From assembly GCF_033118175.1 (NCBI RefSeq), contig NC_083694.1:34867608-34931607 (forward strand): DNA of 64,000 bases. Direction: 5' to 3'. Shown piece after piece: positions 24,183-38,289 of this stretch (the first letter of the stretch is position 1; each line of letters begins with the position of its first letter). This DNA is from Dama dama. Lineage: Eukaryota > Chordata > Mammalia > Artiodactyla > Cervidae. The notes under the pieces are model-generated. The model ran no database searches. It worked only from the letters and a program-made list of their open reading frames with translations, and was not told the DNA's origin. The position numbers and the translations under genes were made by a program.

Positions 24183-26154
24183 TTACAGGATTATAGTTCA
24201 CAGTTAATCCCCTTAACTCCAGAGTTCCCTTCCATAACCCTCAACGGAGGCTTACTGCTTTTTAAAAATGAGAAATCTAATGCATTTAAACAAATCTAAA
24301 ACTCTTTCAATTAAAATTTTTCAGAATTCATCAACAGCTATGACATCGGCATTAAAAAAAGTTCAAAGACTAAACTGTTTTCTCTCTCGTTTCCTTGGGA
24401 ATATCTATCTACCTACCTACCTACTTCCTTCCTTCCCTATCTACCTTCTTATGTAAAATGAAAGCTTTCTACTGAGTAAACCTTTGCTCATGAGATGGAA
24501 GACATCAGAAAGCAACATTTACATCAAGCTCTTTGACACAATGTCTCTTCAATATTCAAATTATGTTTTGTAGGACACTGACATGTTTCTTAAGAGGCCT
24601 TCTATTACGAAAGTACAAAAAGCTGTTGTCTGAATCAGTCCCTCCAAAGTACTTACTGTTATAATGAAGCAACTAAATTCTAGTCAATCACCAGACCATT
24701 AAGGGGCAGTATTATTAAACAGCCTATAAAACTCAGGAGGTTGTATTTTAATAATAATGTGATTCTTTGCCAAATATTGCACTGTTTAGGTTAAAATGCA
24801 AAAATATCAATCTGTTTACTTATTTATCTAAGAAAATTAATCACAATATCTTTAAAAATTATTTTTATTTTTTCTGGTTTTGAAATATTATTGACATATA
24901 ATATTGTCATTAGATCATCTTTTTTCTTCTGGAAGAAAATGTTAAAGGTATAATCTTTCGTAACAGAGGTAAATTAACAAATAGCATGCTCTTAAAAAAG
25001 TGTTTAAGATATTATGGCATTCTTCTCTAATGATTAATTGGTGTCGTCTAAAGATTAAGGACAAATAAAAAATGTTTAAGACATTTATGTCACTAGGACA
25101 CACACACACATTTAATCAAGGTGTGAGAACAATATAAATGTTGGCAGGAACATGTAGAAGACCACTGATATATAAAAACTGCCACTGTACTTAGTATTAA
25201 TTATTTAATTATTTTTCTAAGCCTGATAATACTATTACCTTTAAAAATCTTTTTAAAGAGTGAAATAAAGAATAATAAATAGGATACTTTAAGTCATCAC
25301 AAAAAATTATATTTTAACCCTGAACTTTATATATATCCTTCTCAATGGGAAAGGGATCATTTCTTACTGATTTCTAACCCTTGAGCCCATCCAAGTGTTT
25401 CTAAATTAAAAAGGTTACTGAATAAAATAAATTTTAAATGTTAAAAATAAAACATTAAATGTACATTCTTACTTCAATTGTATTTTTATTTAATACTCTA
25501 TAAAGTTATCTTCATTCGTCATCACAGAAACTTTAAGTAAAAATTAAAAGTATCTTTTGGAAATAAAATAATCTCTAACAGTATATAATCTGTACTTCTG
25601 ATAAAGTGATTATCAACAGGTCAACTAGTTAAGACCCAATAATAAGAAAGTAACAAGATGAAAAAACCTTTTATTCATTAAGTATGTGGTAAAATTTGTT
25701 TCTACAAAACATAGGCTATTTGACAATGAAAACTAACATAAAACTTGTAATACTGGGACATTACAAGTTTCTTTTGACAATAACTTTTTTTAAAGCTAGA
25801 GAAAGCTTACATTCAGTATAGATGGTACTTTTCAGTATAGGTATATTCAACTGGATATGTGGTAGTGTAAGACATGTGCACTAAGATTTTCTTAACTCAA
25901 TCATAACAATGAAGGCAATCACCTTTATGTATAAAAAACACTGCAATTAAAAAGGCAGTTTTTTATGTTATGTAGGTTACTAAAAATTTTCCTATTTAGC
26001 ATAGGCTCCTACCAACAACTTTGTATTACAAGCACATAATACTATATATACATCTTGATTATATATTTAATAAATACTACACATTGTGCATTTGAAATGA
26101 TCTGATTTACATTTTAAAAAGATCACAATGGTTACTCTGGGAAAAAAATGGATT
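24183..26154. other. Intron, AT-rich, nothing but a microsatellite
   Basis: Contains the tetranucleotide run at 24401-24447. Strongly AT-rich; no exon or named repeat. Confidence 0.5.
24401..24447 (+). repeat. Imperfect (CTAC)n/(CTTC)n microsatellite
   Basis: Blocks of ctat, ctac (four in a row) and cttc/ctat follow one another over about 45 bases. Confidence 0.8.
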
Positions 26155-26960
26155 GCAAGAGAAGGCAAATATAGAAGCAGGGAAGTCAGGAGGCTATTTT
26201 GAATGGTTCAGGTGACAGATAATAGTGGCATGGACTAGGGTAATAAGGGTGGATATGCAAAGAAAAGGCCAAGTTTGAGACAGTCTAGTAATGAAAACAA
26301 CAGGACCTAAAGATGATTTGCACTGGTAATGGTGAAGAAAAGGGAGGAACCAGGGGAAACTCCAAAGTTCATGGCTTGAACTACTGGTTGATGGTGACAT
26401 TTGCTGAAGTGGAAGATTAGAGCAGGCACCTATTTGCATGTGGGAAACCAAAAGTTAAGTCTCATGATTTTACTAAACATTCAATTGGGTATGTTAAATA
26501 GAGGAATAAAGCTGGTGCTCAGAGGAGAGGTATCAGATAAAAACACAAGCCTTTAGACAGTATTAACATTTAATGACATGGGATCTGGATGAAATCCTCT
26601 ATTTAGGTAGTGGGTGCAGTTAGAGAAGGCACTCCCCAAAATGATAGGGATAGAGAATGGGGTCGAAATTCTACAGTAACCAGCATTTAATGGTGAAAAG
26701 GAAGTGGAATATCCAGCAGAGAACACTGAGAAGGAATGGAGAAGATCCTAGGAGGAAGGTTAAAAAAAAATTGGGTACTTTGAAAGCTGAAAAAGGGGCA
26801 GTTTCAAAAAGCAGGGCCTGGACATGTGTGTCAAACACTGCTGAGAGTTAAAGATGAGAAAGGTCCATGGATCTGGCAATTTGAAGCTTACGAGTGTTCT
26901 GGACAAAACTGGAGAAATAGCAGAGTGAATGGGCATCTTTTGGATGTACTGTATGAAGAG
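26155..26960 (-). mobile_element. L2/CR1-type LINE ORF remnant, antisense
   Basis: Forward-strand phrases 'caggaggctattttgaatgg', 'tggcatggactagggtaata', 'atggcttgaactactggttg' and 'gtcaaacactgctgagagtt' follow, in order, the antisense of the reverse-transcriptase region of an old L2/CR1-type LINE. The minus-strand translation TLITLVHATIICHLN resembles its conserved 'TLVHAIIISRLDY' segment. No intact frame. Confidence 0.5.
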
Positions 26961-27234
26961 AAATGAGAAATGGGGAGAGGCTGGAATGTGATGTTGGGGC
27001 AAAGAGTTTAACTTTGGAGATTCCATACTGAGTTTATATACAGACAGGAATGATTTAGGAGAAGTGAGAAGAATGATGACATGAAAGAAGATCTCAGGAA
27101 GGCAAGAAGGGATGGGTTCCAAGCAAAGTGAACCAACTGGACTTTGAAGAAAAAGGCCCTTTCTTCACTGTAATAGAGGGAAGAGAGTGAGATGGAGTAA
27201 AAATAAGAATAGACACCTGGAGGTAAGGAGATAA
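26961..27234. other. Intron, purine-rich, possibly more of the L2-type remnant
   Basis: The G/A-rich composition continues from the element before it, but the alignment to the family becomes too weak to claim. Confidence 0.3.
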
Positions 27235-27390
27235 CCTTGGGCAAGCTGCTTAACTCAATAAGCTTTGGTTTTCCTAATGTCTCCTTCCCTGAGTTGTTGT
27301 GAAGATCAAATTAGAGAAGGGATATAATAACAGCAATTAGCATACTGTCTGGCACTCAGTAAATATATTTCAATAAATGCCACATTATTA
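27235..27390 (+). mobile_element. MIR SINE remnant
   Basis: 'gggcaagctgcttaactcaa', 'gagttgttgtgaagatcaaa', 'ctgtctggcactcagtaaat' match the MIR consensus in order. Confidence 0.75.
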
Positions 27391-30300
27391 TTAATCAGCA
27401 TATCTCAAATTATAGGCAGATTTGAAACAGCTTTAGAGAATAACATTTTAAATAATACAATTAGAATAAAGACTAAGTCTGTATGGCATTGAAGCCTGCA
27501 CATTTCTGTTCCATTCTAGCAATTTCATTTAAAATTGGACTGGATGGTTTATGTTACAGAAATGAACTTTTTGGAGCAGTTTCACTCATTTAGGATTTTT
27601 CTTTCATTTTTTAAAGACCAACAAAAACTTTAAAAAATTGTTTTGTGCAGGAATTTTCTGTGAACTTTCATGTCTAGAATTTTGAATGGGTTATGGACTG
27701 TCTGATGCAGATTTAAAAGTAGTAGAAAAACAAAGAAATAAACTATTTAACAGCCCCCAATACCCTCAAATACAGAGTCTAAAAATTCTGCTTTAGTTTC
27801 CATCATTTTTCTCCCCACATGCAAACTTTCACGTTACAGTCTAACCACATACAGATAGGCTTATTTGGAAACACTAACTCTAAAAGCAGAAGCTACAGTT
27901 TTAAAGTTCAACATTTCCACATTAGATCAAGTATCTTCCGAAAAGGCAAGGGTAGTGCTGTACATCCCTTTCTCTTAAAATGTTCAAGCCATTCTTTTTT
28001 CTTATCCTTCTCCTCTTATTGGGGTAACTAACAGGCACTTTACCCAAAGTGGGTCCTCTGTTTTATCAGAAGATCTGACTCTACTTTCCCATCTTAGAAT
28101 CTTATTCTGTGCTTCAACCTATTTTTCAGTTGTTCTTTTTATGATAGCTATATAAATCAATGAACTGGTATTACACACTGCTGATGAAAATAGAAATAAT
28201 TTATTTTGTGAAAACAAACAGCTATAACAGAAACTGACTTCAATGGTGAGAAACCAGAAGCAGATTTCTTTTATATATTTTAGAACATTTCATATTTATG
28301 TATAATGTGATCTATATAAACATGTATTATTAATAAAATATATTTATCAATGCCCATCATCTAAATTGGCATTCTAAAAGTGAATTTCTTGACAGAGATA
28401 AGTTCCAGCTACCAACTAGAAAATAAGACAGTAATAAAGATAATAAGTTTAAGTGAAAAATAAATTTAACAACATATATTAACTGAATCAAATGATTGAT
28501 GCTTCAACTGGGAGGTTTCATTGTAGCAAAAAATAAATGTGACTTTATTGTACTTCACTATGAAGATGTATATATTTAACAATGTGTAAGATTCAGCTTG
28601 CTTAAATGTGATTTTGAATTTCCACTGATTTATTCAACAGATATTTATAGCATTTCCAGTATTTGTAAGGACCCATATGGTAAGATGGTTTGGTGGATAC
28701 TTAAAATGATGTAAGAATAGCTCTTACAACGTAGAAGTCAAGTTTTTGAAGTCCTTTAAATACTATGAAATCTTCTCTGAAGGCAAAAGTGAAAAACAAT
28801 GTTCTGACTTATTAAATAAACTCATTAAGTGCAAATTTATGTTGAAACTGAATATATGACATAATCCAAGAAATAAAAAACTAGCTTCTTTGAGGAGGAA
28901 AGGTTTGAGTTTTCAAGAGCATTAAACTCGACCTAATTTGAACAATGATGGTAGTACATACGCATGTGCAGTCACTCCTCACCCTGCCTCCCCAACACAT
29001 GCACACCTTTCTCCTCTCAGCTTATTAACATTCTAAATCTTTCTCCCAGGTTTGGCCTTGCAACCACTTACTTGATAAAACAGGTCACTTAGAAAGGAAG
29101 AACGACCAATAAAATGAATTACAAAGACAACAAGATTAAACTGATTGCCCTGTTTTCATACACTGTAGCTGAAATCTGCAAATATGCAGTTGGCTGTGTT
29201 TTGGCATTTAACAGCATGCGATCAGTAAGGAGGAGGAAATTTTATTCTCATTAACGGTTGCAGATTTACTGCAGTGAAAAAGGGCTATGTAACCCGAGAT
29301 GTGACAGTGCAGAAAGATCAAAGCCTTGGACTGGAAACCAAATAAACCCTCTGGCTACTTCCTGCAAGGAAAATTCACTTTGGCAATGTAAAACAGAGCC
29401 CAGTTAAAAACTACTCTCAGTTTTATGAGCTGTCATAGCAGCTCAAGTGGTTTGGACCGGTTGAGTTCAGAACATTATATTTCCTTGTTTTTGTCTTAGA
29501 TACTTCTGTAAGCAGTTTTATAGACTTTAAAAAAAAAAAAACACACACACAATAACAAATAAACAAAAAAAGAAATTCTTTTCTTTTGGTTGAAACTGAG
29601 AAGGTAACCACTACACTTATTAAAACAGGCAGGTCTTCATTTGCACATTCCTTTCTCATTTACTACAGTTTAATATTTTGCCCTTAGATTTATTTGGCAA
29701 TATACATTTACTTTAATAATTCATCTGTAATCTGTACAATCCCTATTCAAAATAAGTGCAAATCAGTTTACAGAACCCATATGGCTCATATGTGAGGGGT
29801 GAGCTAATAGCACATCTGGAAGGTCTACGGGCAATATGGAGAATATGGGAATTAATTAATATTACACTAAAAAACCTATAGGCTCTAGGTTTCATCTATT
29901 TTAAAAAATTATTTAAGAAAAAAACATTTGGTTCACGTTTCTAATACAGGGGCTTTCAAAATAATTAATCATAAACACTTAAATCACACTGTTAAATCAA
30001 TCAAAACACAGACGTGCTAGACAAATCGACCCCTAAGTTTAGGAGTAAGCTCAGATTCACTGGATCCAGACTTAAGGGAAATAAAAGATGACATGCTCTA
30101 CTTTCCTTTCTCTTTTATTTTTCTGGAGGGGTGGTAGTGCTTATCAACCAAATTGCTTATAATTTTAAAATTCTCATTAGACTATGAATAAGCAAGTCTT
30201 TATAATTGTAATGTGTATCCTATTCTCTTAAAAAAACTCATTAATCTTTTCGGAAAATAAGAGCATTTTATTGGTCAAATATATCATAAAAGCAGTCATC

Positions 30301-31544
30301 CATGCTTAAGGACTTTCTCCTTTCTTTTTAAAATTTATAACTCATTTCTGTATATCTGTACAGCCAACAAAAATGCTATTAATACATATAAAATGAATGA
30401 ACTTTAACACTGGATAATCACACTTAAACGGTGGTGATATAATTAAGTTCGTAGTCATGACTGGATGAACTCCCATGTCATTTCTTCTGGTACAAAACTA
30501 CACGGTACTTGATGTGTTAACATTTTTATAGGATCTAGTCATCTTCAGATTACTTATTAAATTTATAGACTCAATTATACTGAAATTCTTCTCCTAAATG
30601 AAAGTCCCAATAAAGAGACAACAAATTTGGTTTTCTTTGGGAGGATCTTTGGATTTTACACACAGCTAACACACATGCCTCCAAAACCCAAGCTCAGATC
30701 ACCAGACTGAAAATTAACAGGAGTTTGATGAGAGCAGTTCTACAACCAACTTCTCTTGCTTCTAAATTTCCAAAGGAAAGCAAGTCACTTAAAATATTTT
30801 TTTCAAGTCAGTATAATTTTTTTCTAGGATAAAATATCTTCCCAGGTTTCCAGTATTTTAAGTCTTGATTTTTGGCTTGAATTTCTATATTTCAGTAAAG
30901 TTTACAATTTGCTAATGCTGATGTGTGATAATCTAATAAAATCTGGCCTTAAAAGTTATAGGCCCAATTTACTAATAAAACGTAATTCAATTTTCCTTGG
31001 GAAATGCAAATCATTAGTATCCAAGCAGTAGAACTGAATTGAATTCCTTTGCCTTTTTTATGGTTAAAAAGAAGTTTTCTCTATTAAAAAGGCTTAACAA
31101 AGAAGTCAACTAAGACTAATATGTAAGGATTCACTTATAGGCATAATACAATAGCATCATGTATATAAACATTTACATTGGTTAATTAGCTTAATTAAAG
31201 ATTTGCTGGAGACATTAATCCTTGTAGACTGATTATCCCACTCATTTCATCCTCATTTTTTGTTCAACTGGATTAATCTGTAGAGAACTTAATGAACTAC
31301 TTAACACAGTTTAATGGTAGTGAACTAGTTACTTGATGTGTTAATAAACTTTAGCAATTTGTCTCCAAGCAATCTAAACACCAATTTTCAGTAAACCATA
31401 TAGTGTACTAATGCAAAATAAGTAAACAATATCCTGTATTATACAATAAAGTCTACATATCTTACTCTGAATTTTAATAAGATTTACTCCAAACTCTCTA
31501 AAGCATAGTTCACTGTTAAACTAACGTATCTGCTTGCCATTTGG
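27391..31544. other. Intron, 4 kb of mostly unique AT-rich DNA
   Basis: No exon with splice sites, no SINE or LINE recognised. A weak L2-like phrase ('gatttattcaacagatattt') lies at 28628. Small A/CA runs at 29528-29550. The absence of young repeats over 4 kb stands out only mildly. Confidence 0.45.
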
Positions 31545-31752
31545 AGGCAGTAGTGGTGTAATACTAAGAATGCTAACTCTTACCAAGCTTAAAGGCCTCA
31601 CTATATTACCTAACTGGTTTTGGACTAGTGCCTTAAAAATTTCTGAGCCTTAATTTCTACATTTGTTAAAATAGGGCCAGTACTACTTTGCCCTATATAC
31701 CTTACACACTGTTGATGATCAAATGAGACACACAATGAAATAAATGTTAGCT
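31545..31752 (+). mobile_element. MIR SINE remnant, interrupted at its 3' end
   Basis: 'gtgccttaaaaatttctgag ccttaatttctacatttgtt aaaatagggcc' and 'gatgatcaaatgaga' follow the MIR consensus. A Bov-tA lies immediately after it. Confidence 0.6.
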
Positions 31753-31948
31753 TTGTTGTTGTTCTTTAGTTTAGTTGCTAAGTTGTATCCAACTCTTTTT
31801 GCAGCCTCATGAACTGCAGCCCACCAGGCTTCTCTGTCCATGGGATTTCCTAGACAAGAATACTGGAGTTGCCATTTCTGTCTCCAGGAGAGCCTCCTGA
31901 CCTAGGGATTGAGGTGGATTCCTTACCACTGAGCCACCAGGGAAGCCC
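31753..31948 (-). mobile_element. Bov-tA SINE with 11-bp target-site duplication
   Basis: Reverse-complement copy ('actgcagcccaccaggcttc', 'accactgagccaccagggaa') with a short internal deletion. It is flanked by aaatgttagct at 31742-31752 and again at 31949-31959, which dates it after the MIR-like host sequence. Confidence 0.95.
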
Positions 31949-31959
31949 AAATGTTAGCT

Positions 31960-34900
31960 ACATGCAAGTTATTAATCTTTGTATAATAAGATTTAGACAA
32001 AAAAGTGCCTTAAATTTTATTCTTTGAAGCTCTTAGAAGGCACCTAAGACATCCCATCTTCTGAGATTAAAAAAAAAAAAAATAACTGGCATAATTGTTG
32101 AGAGTATTTAGAGAGAAAAAAATGTAATGTGATTTAATGTAAAGACTGTGTTAGAGCAAGCGTCTCATACTTAAGAAACCATTTGTTTGCATTGGTTTGC
32201 TTCTCTCATCAGAACTGTCACATAGCTATTGCCACTCTTGGTCTCCTGTTTTCACTATCCCACTAATTAAACCATTTCATTACGTTAGATGGAATTTTAC
32301 CTATCACACAGTATTATTTCCTATGAATAGTTTTATTCATTTCAAGTAATTTTACCATGCATTTCTGATTGGTTAATAAAGATGGGAACAACTTAAAATT
32401 ATTTCTACTGGTTATAGTTAGCTATAGCAATTATTACTGAGCCTGAAATAACACGTTTATATATGCTAAAATAATGTCATTTGGATAACTGAATATAATT
32501 ATATAAAAATTTGCACAGATTTGGATATGTTTAGATCAAATCATACACCCTGAAAAGGAGTAACTTTTAAAAGTAAACAGGATATTGTCTTATTACCCAA
32601 GATCATGGTTTAGATTCTGCTATATATGTTTTAATCATGATTTAACAAAATTCCACTTAAGCTGAAAAACAATTCTTGCAAATATCCCAACTTCGATAGA
32701 GCTAAGATCAAGTATTAGAAAACTTCACAAAAATAACATTTATTCCACAAGTAGGGAAGTGGATCTCACTACACTCAATGAATCTATTTTCTTTGACACA
32801 CAATTGTTTATTCAGTCTTTACCTCTGATTATATCCTGAGGATAAATTCTTAGAAAAGAAATTACAGAGTTAGTGAATTTTAGGCTTCTGTTCTCTGTTA
32901 CCAAATATAGTTCACTGAGGTTTTGTCCATTTAAATGCCTACAAAAGGTGTATCACGAACCTCTTTGCTCCCATGTGTGGATATTAGCATTAAAAATTAT
33001 TTTGCAACTGATAGGTGAAAATGGAAACTGGCTGCTTTATTTGTATTCACCATGACTGGAAAAACTACTAAAGTTAGAAGTTTTTTTAAAGACTTCATGA
33101 AGCATGTTCTCCTCTGAGAAAAAGTTATAGGGAAAGAAATTAGGAACAAAAAAGTTACATACTTAATAAAGCAGTGATTTTAATGATTATCTTTAAAATA
33201 TTTAATAAGTATTTCATAATAATTCATTTAGTTCTTAAAATACTGCAGAGCAAATGGCTGGTCTCAATATCTATCAAAGGAAATGTTTCTATGAGGTTCT
33301 TTTCACTTTCTTTTGATCCTTCAATATAATTTCTATATTACTGCCACAGTAATGAAGGTCACTAAAACTTATACTAGGAGAACAAATGGAAGAGTTTGGT
33401 TTATCAATTAAAACTTTATAGAGGACTTATCAAATAAGGGATTTTATAAGCATATTTAACTTTATCTCAATATATGATAATTTCTCAATTGCCAAATTAA
33501 AGGCTGTATTATAGAAAATAATTTGATTTATCTTTTGAATAACCGCTTTAACATAATATCCTAATATGTAATTCAAGGAATAATACAAAGGGCAGAAAAT
33601 AATACTACTACACAATGCCTTTTAGACAGGGAATAATGAATTTTAAGGTTGCTTTTCTCAAGTGAAATAACTGAGTTAAATAGTTGAGTATAATGAAAGT
33701 GACCTTATAGCTAAAGAATAAGTCAAAATTTTACATGTAGAGTTTCATATGAAGGAAAAATTATACATTTACAAATCTTGATAAAAGATAACTACTTATG
33801 TATTAACAAAATAATGTGTTAGTCCTATCTAGTACTTTTTAAAATTGTACAACTGACTAACATTTAAAATTGTGCAAATGACTAACATTTCAACAATGAT
33901 TTAATGTTTTAAAGAAAATAAATTAGAGAAAACAATAAAATATATATGTGAAACATATATATATATATATATAATGAACAGAAAAGTTAATGGCCAAGTA
34001 TTTTAAGAAAGAAGAAAAAAGAGGCAGGCACACACAGAGAAAATGAAAGTGTGAGAATCAGATGGCTCAGATAATTCACACATCTAGTTCATCTCTGACT
34101 TTAGTGAAACCATCAGTAAGTGACATCATTGTGCCAACCACAAAGAACTCCAGGCCCTCTGAAAAATATTTTTCAAAGCCCCAAGGAAATCCAAGCAGTC
34201 CCTGAAATTTTTTTCCAGTTTACGAAAATTGGATTCCATAAAAGAAAAATGGACCATTTTTACTGCAACAAAAACTGATTTGTAAAAGCTGGAAACAGTT
34301 TAAAAATTCTCAACATGAGGTTCTTGTTAGTCTTGAAAAGTAAGAGTTATAAAAAAAAAAACGATTCAAAAATATGGTACAGATACATTGTATATAAGGG
34401 AGAAAAAAAGCTAGTCTTACTCCTATTATTTTTAATTAGCTTCAATAGCAAGTTCCAATTTACTTTCTAATACCAGTTCAGGTTTTGGGAGTGCAAGATT
34501 TACATCTGACCCTCTGGGAATGGCAACTCAATAGCTAATGCCTTGGAGCCCTAATATATTTTGCATTACCCCCTAAATGTTGGGAAATTCTGGTAGCAAG
34601 AGGTTCAAACTGATAGTGACACATGTCTAAAATCCAGGATTCACTAGCTGCCAGTATGTATTTTATCAAACACCCAGTGCCTCCTGAAGAATAGGATGTA
34701 CGCACTTAACAATTTTCACTGTTTCCAATTAAACGGCCTTGCCATGTTACACAAATGTAGACATTCATATTAAGAAGGGCACCCTGACTTGGATTTTAAG
34801 AAACATACAATTTGAACTGTTTAAATCATTCTCTAAATTTGACTCAGTTTCCCCATTTTAACAGATTTGTCACATTATGAAATGTGGTCATTTTAGAAAG

Positions 34901-37137
34901 AAATTAAAGAATTTTTTTCTGAACAATTAAAAAAAACCTCTTACACAAATTAGAAATTTATTCTTTACCTTGCAGAAATTTGGGATCATATACTTCATCT
35001 GAACCCACTGAAACTGTCATGTTAAAAACCCACAAAGACTGAAAAGTCCTGAGTACTGGCTGAATAGCATGCCACTTGGCACTGTCATACTCTTTCATGT
35101 TCTCAAATCATTAAAAACATTTGTAATTATAAACACTCACATTTTATATATTATTTTAAAAATTATTACTATTCCAATTAACTTGACATTGCTTGTTAAT
35201 CAAAGACATATGATGAACAGGGAATGAATTTTTAAGTCATGTAAACAATTTTCCTCATTTAAAGGAAAAAAAACCTCTCAAAATAGATAACATCTCTTGT
35301 TCTTAAAATCAGCTTTTTCAATATTTAAAATTTAATCAAGACATTTTTCTTTCATAATTAACCCAAATTCTTTATGTTGTTCATTAAGTCTGTTTATTCT
35401 CATTTTAACAGTAGAGATGAAGAATAAGAGTTCAACATCTTCGTTTACATTTTTTTTTAAAATCCCACTTTGCTTAAAATCAGTTAAAATGAAATATTTC
35501 AAAAATATTATTTTAAGTCAATGATATTTGATCTAATAGGTTTTATATTTACCTATTGGATCTCAGAAACCTAAAGGTAGCCATTAGTTTAAAATTTCAC
35601 ATCTGGGACATTATGCATCAAAATTATCATGTCAAAATATGTGAATAATTGTGGAGCAATTTAAAATAAAATGTTTGTAGAATTAAAAAACTAAGACTAA
35701 ATCCATAGTTACTACAAAGAACAACACAGGAATCCTATTAGAAGACAATCCTAACCAACCAAAAATAATTGCGTAACAGGAAGAGTAAATGATTCTACAG
35801 AGGATCAATAAAACAAGGTAGCAAAGAACAACTATTTGAGTTTTTGGCTATAATATTATAAGGCTTCTTTGTATCTTGTTGATAAAATTTAGAGTCCCCT
35901 TTGATCTGTTACCTACAAAAAAAACTAAGGAAATTCAATGAAAATTATTTCTTCTGGAAATATAAAGAGAAAATGATACAGTTACTATATTTAAAGCCTG
36001 AAAAATTAAAAAAGACAAGAGATGAAAGACTTAACTTTCTCGGGGGAAGTTCTTTTTAAAGGGCAAACAATCTCAATTCAAAATGATTATAATAAATAAG
36101 TATACCATTTTTTTGATTTGAAAAAATATATAGTCTACATGAAGTTTTATTAACTAATCCTTTAAGCCAAAGTTACCGTCACATGTCTTTTATGATGTGA
36201 AAGAAACTACTTACGTTTTTTTAATCTTAAAAAAGAACTAAAGGTGCAAAAGTAAGAGAATTTTCCAAAAGTCTTTTTGTAAATAGAAACTTGTTAACAG
36301 AACTGAGGAATGAAATTCTGAAATCTTTGTGGACACAGTACAAAACAGTCAGTGAGTGTAGCCATCTCTCAAAACATACAATCAGGTTCTTAAAAATCAC
36401 TTAACTATACAAAACATTGTCTTTCTCAAATAAGTAATGCATGGTTAGTTTGCTTTTTTTAAGCTGGAAGTATATGCAGGGGACACAAAAGCAAAGTTTT
36501 GTTCATAGTGAAACATAAATGGCAGAAAAATTAATCTTACATGCTATCAGCAAAAATCTTCAAATAAACTTTAGGATTATATAGCAAAATAATTTCATCC
36601 TTTTCTAATTATGTTTCAGAAAACATTTGTACAGTGAATTGTCACAAAATGGAATATATTAGTTATAATAATTAAATAGAATCTCTAATTACAACTAATA
36701 CAGACAGAGACATCAGAAGTAGTCAAAAGCCATATGCTTTCTGGTATTTAATCATGTTTAATTTTTTTTCCCTAAGGCAAGTAGTTTCTCACCATGACAA
36801 TCCAGTGCACCAATGAAACAATTTCTAAAGTATTATTTATTTATTTAAAGTTCACTAAAGGCTACTGAACTACATATAAGGATACTACATTTCATAAAAT
36901 ACTCCTGTATTTTCCACTATGCTTTTAAATTTTGTCATGACCATCAGTGAATTGTGAAACCAATATAGTGGGTTGCAATCTGCATTTCAAAAATAGAATA
37001 GACTAGAGCAGAACATATCACTGTGAATTACATGCAGTAAGAGTAACTGCTATTTTAAGAATTTTACTACTGAATTAAAATGGCTAATATAAAGTGATGA
37101 TTCAAGAGTTATTACACATTGGTCACAACTGTATTAA
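31960..37137. other. Intron, 5 kb of AT-rich DNA
   Basis: Contains an AT dinucleotide run at 33953-33974 and short homopolymers. I recognise no exon or named transposon. Confidence 0.45.
33953..33974 (+). repeat. (AT)n microsatellite
   Basis: About ten perfect AT units directly after 'tgtgaaac', with a second shorter AT run just before it. Confidence 0.85.
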
Positions 37138-37245
37138 AAAATTTTTTTTTAATTTAATTTTTAAATTTTTTTTAACACCAAAAACATTTTGCATTGGGGT
37201 ATCGCCAGTTAACAATGTTGTGATAGTTTCAGGTGAACATACAAC
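37138..37245 (-). mobile_element. L1 LINE 3' end (ruminant type)
   Basis: T-rich start, then 'ggtatcgccagttaacaatg' and 'ttgtgatagtttcaggtgaa', as in the reverse complement of bovid L1 3' ends. Confidence 0.6.
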
Positions 37246-38037
37246 TATGTTCTTAAACACACAACTGTATTCTTATTCTCCAAACAGAAATACTTATGTT
37301 AATAAAATATATAATTTTAGAAGAGAAAATTAAATCAATAATTTAAAGAAAAAAATAGTCTTAAGCATAAAAAGACTACACCTATTCTTTGGACCATTTT
37401 AATGTGAAATTGCAATGTCATCCTAAATTAAAGTATCATATCTTAGTAATGATACGAAGGGAAAACTATTATTTACACTTTCTGGCAAGATTTTAAAAAT
37501 CTATGAGACCAGTAATGAAGCAGAATATATGTTGGGGGAAACTTTATTATAATTGTACAACAGTGCTGGCATGTCAGGTTTTTTCCTTAAATATTTTATT
37601 TGAATGCCATGCAAGGAGGAAAAGTCCTTAATTTAATCAAAGCATCAACTTTTAAAAAACAGTGGTGTCTGAATAATTGTTAAAATGCATGTATTGTGTT
37701 CTTATTTTATATTTTATTGGATTTGGAAAACATGAAATAACCTGCATCATTAATTTGTCAAAAGTACTGCCCATTTCAACAGACATCCTATATGTTCCAA
37801 ACTAAGGAAAAAATATATATATATATTTTTTCTTAGAACTATAATATCTTCATTTTTTACATAGAAAAATGTGACTTTGTAAGTTAATTTATAATCAAAT
37901 AAGCATGTTCTTGAAAATATTCAGGATTTTTTTTACTCTTTAATGGAAAAATAAAAATGGGAAGTGATGAGAGAATTTTAGCTTTTTAAAATCAAGGGAA
38001 ACACCATATACTAGATCTTTCTTGGAAGACTGTTTAC
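37246..38037. other. Intron just downstream of exon e
   Basis: AT-rich unique DNA up to the exon e donor. A (TA)n run lies at about 37812-37826. Confidence 0.5.
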
Positions 38038-38137
38038 CTGCCAGCAAATGAATGCTGCCCCACTACATCTCCATTTTGAAGGTGATAATCACTGAAGAAA
38101 TCTGGACTCATGGCTCCTTCAGAGGCAACTAGTCCAT
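38038..38137 (-). CDS. KIFAP3: KIFAP3 coding exon e, C-terminal tail
   Basis: A 100-nt minus-strand exon. It completes an Asp codon (G|AT) and reads GLVASEGAMSPDFFSDYHLQ, then NGDVVGQHSFAG, and ends with AG of a Ser codon (phase 2). It matches the KAP3 tail (about residues 725-757). The acceptor is tttctttctag and the donor CAG|gtaaac. Against the human sequence as I remember it, several residues differ (Ile to Val, Ile to Met, Asn to Ser, Pro to Ala), more than in the armadillo exons, which fits a less constrained tail. A Bov-tA SINE starts about 200 bp upstream of the acceptor in the transcript sense. Confidence 0.94.
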
Positions 38138-38289
38138 CTAGAAAGAAAACAGTAACTAATGAAACATCTTTGTAGGGAATAAAAAGGAAACTATTATATT
38201 AAGTAACACAATAGAAAATAACCTGTACATTTAATCCAGAAGAAAAAATGTTAGTATGATGTTCAGTTCTGAGAGCATGAATGAAGAGC

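Noticed and set aside
26760..27122. 120-codon minus-strand frame
   Set aside because: Open because of purine-rich sequence in an L2-type remnant; no catalytic motif.
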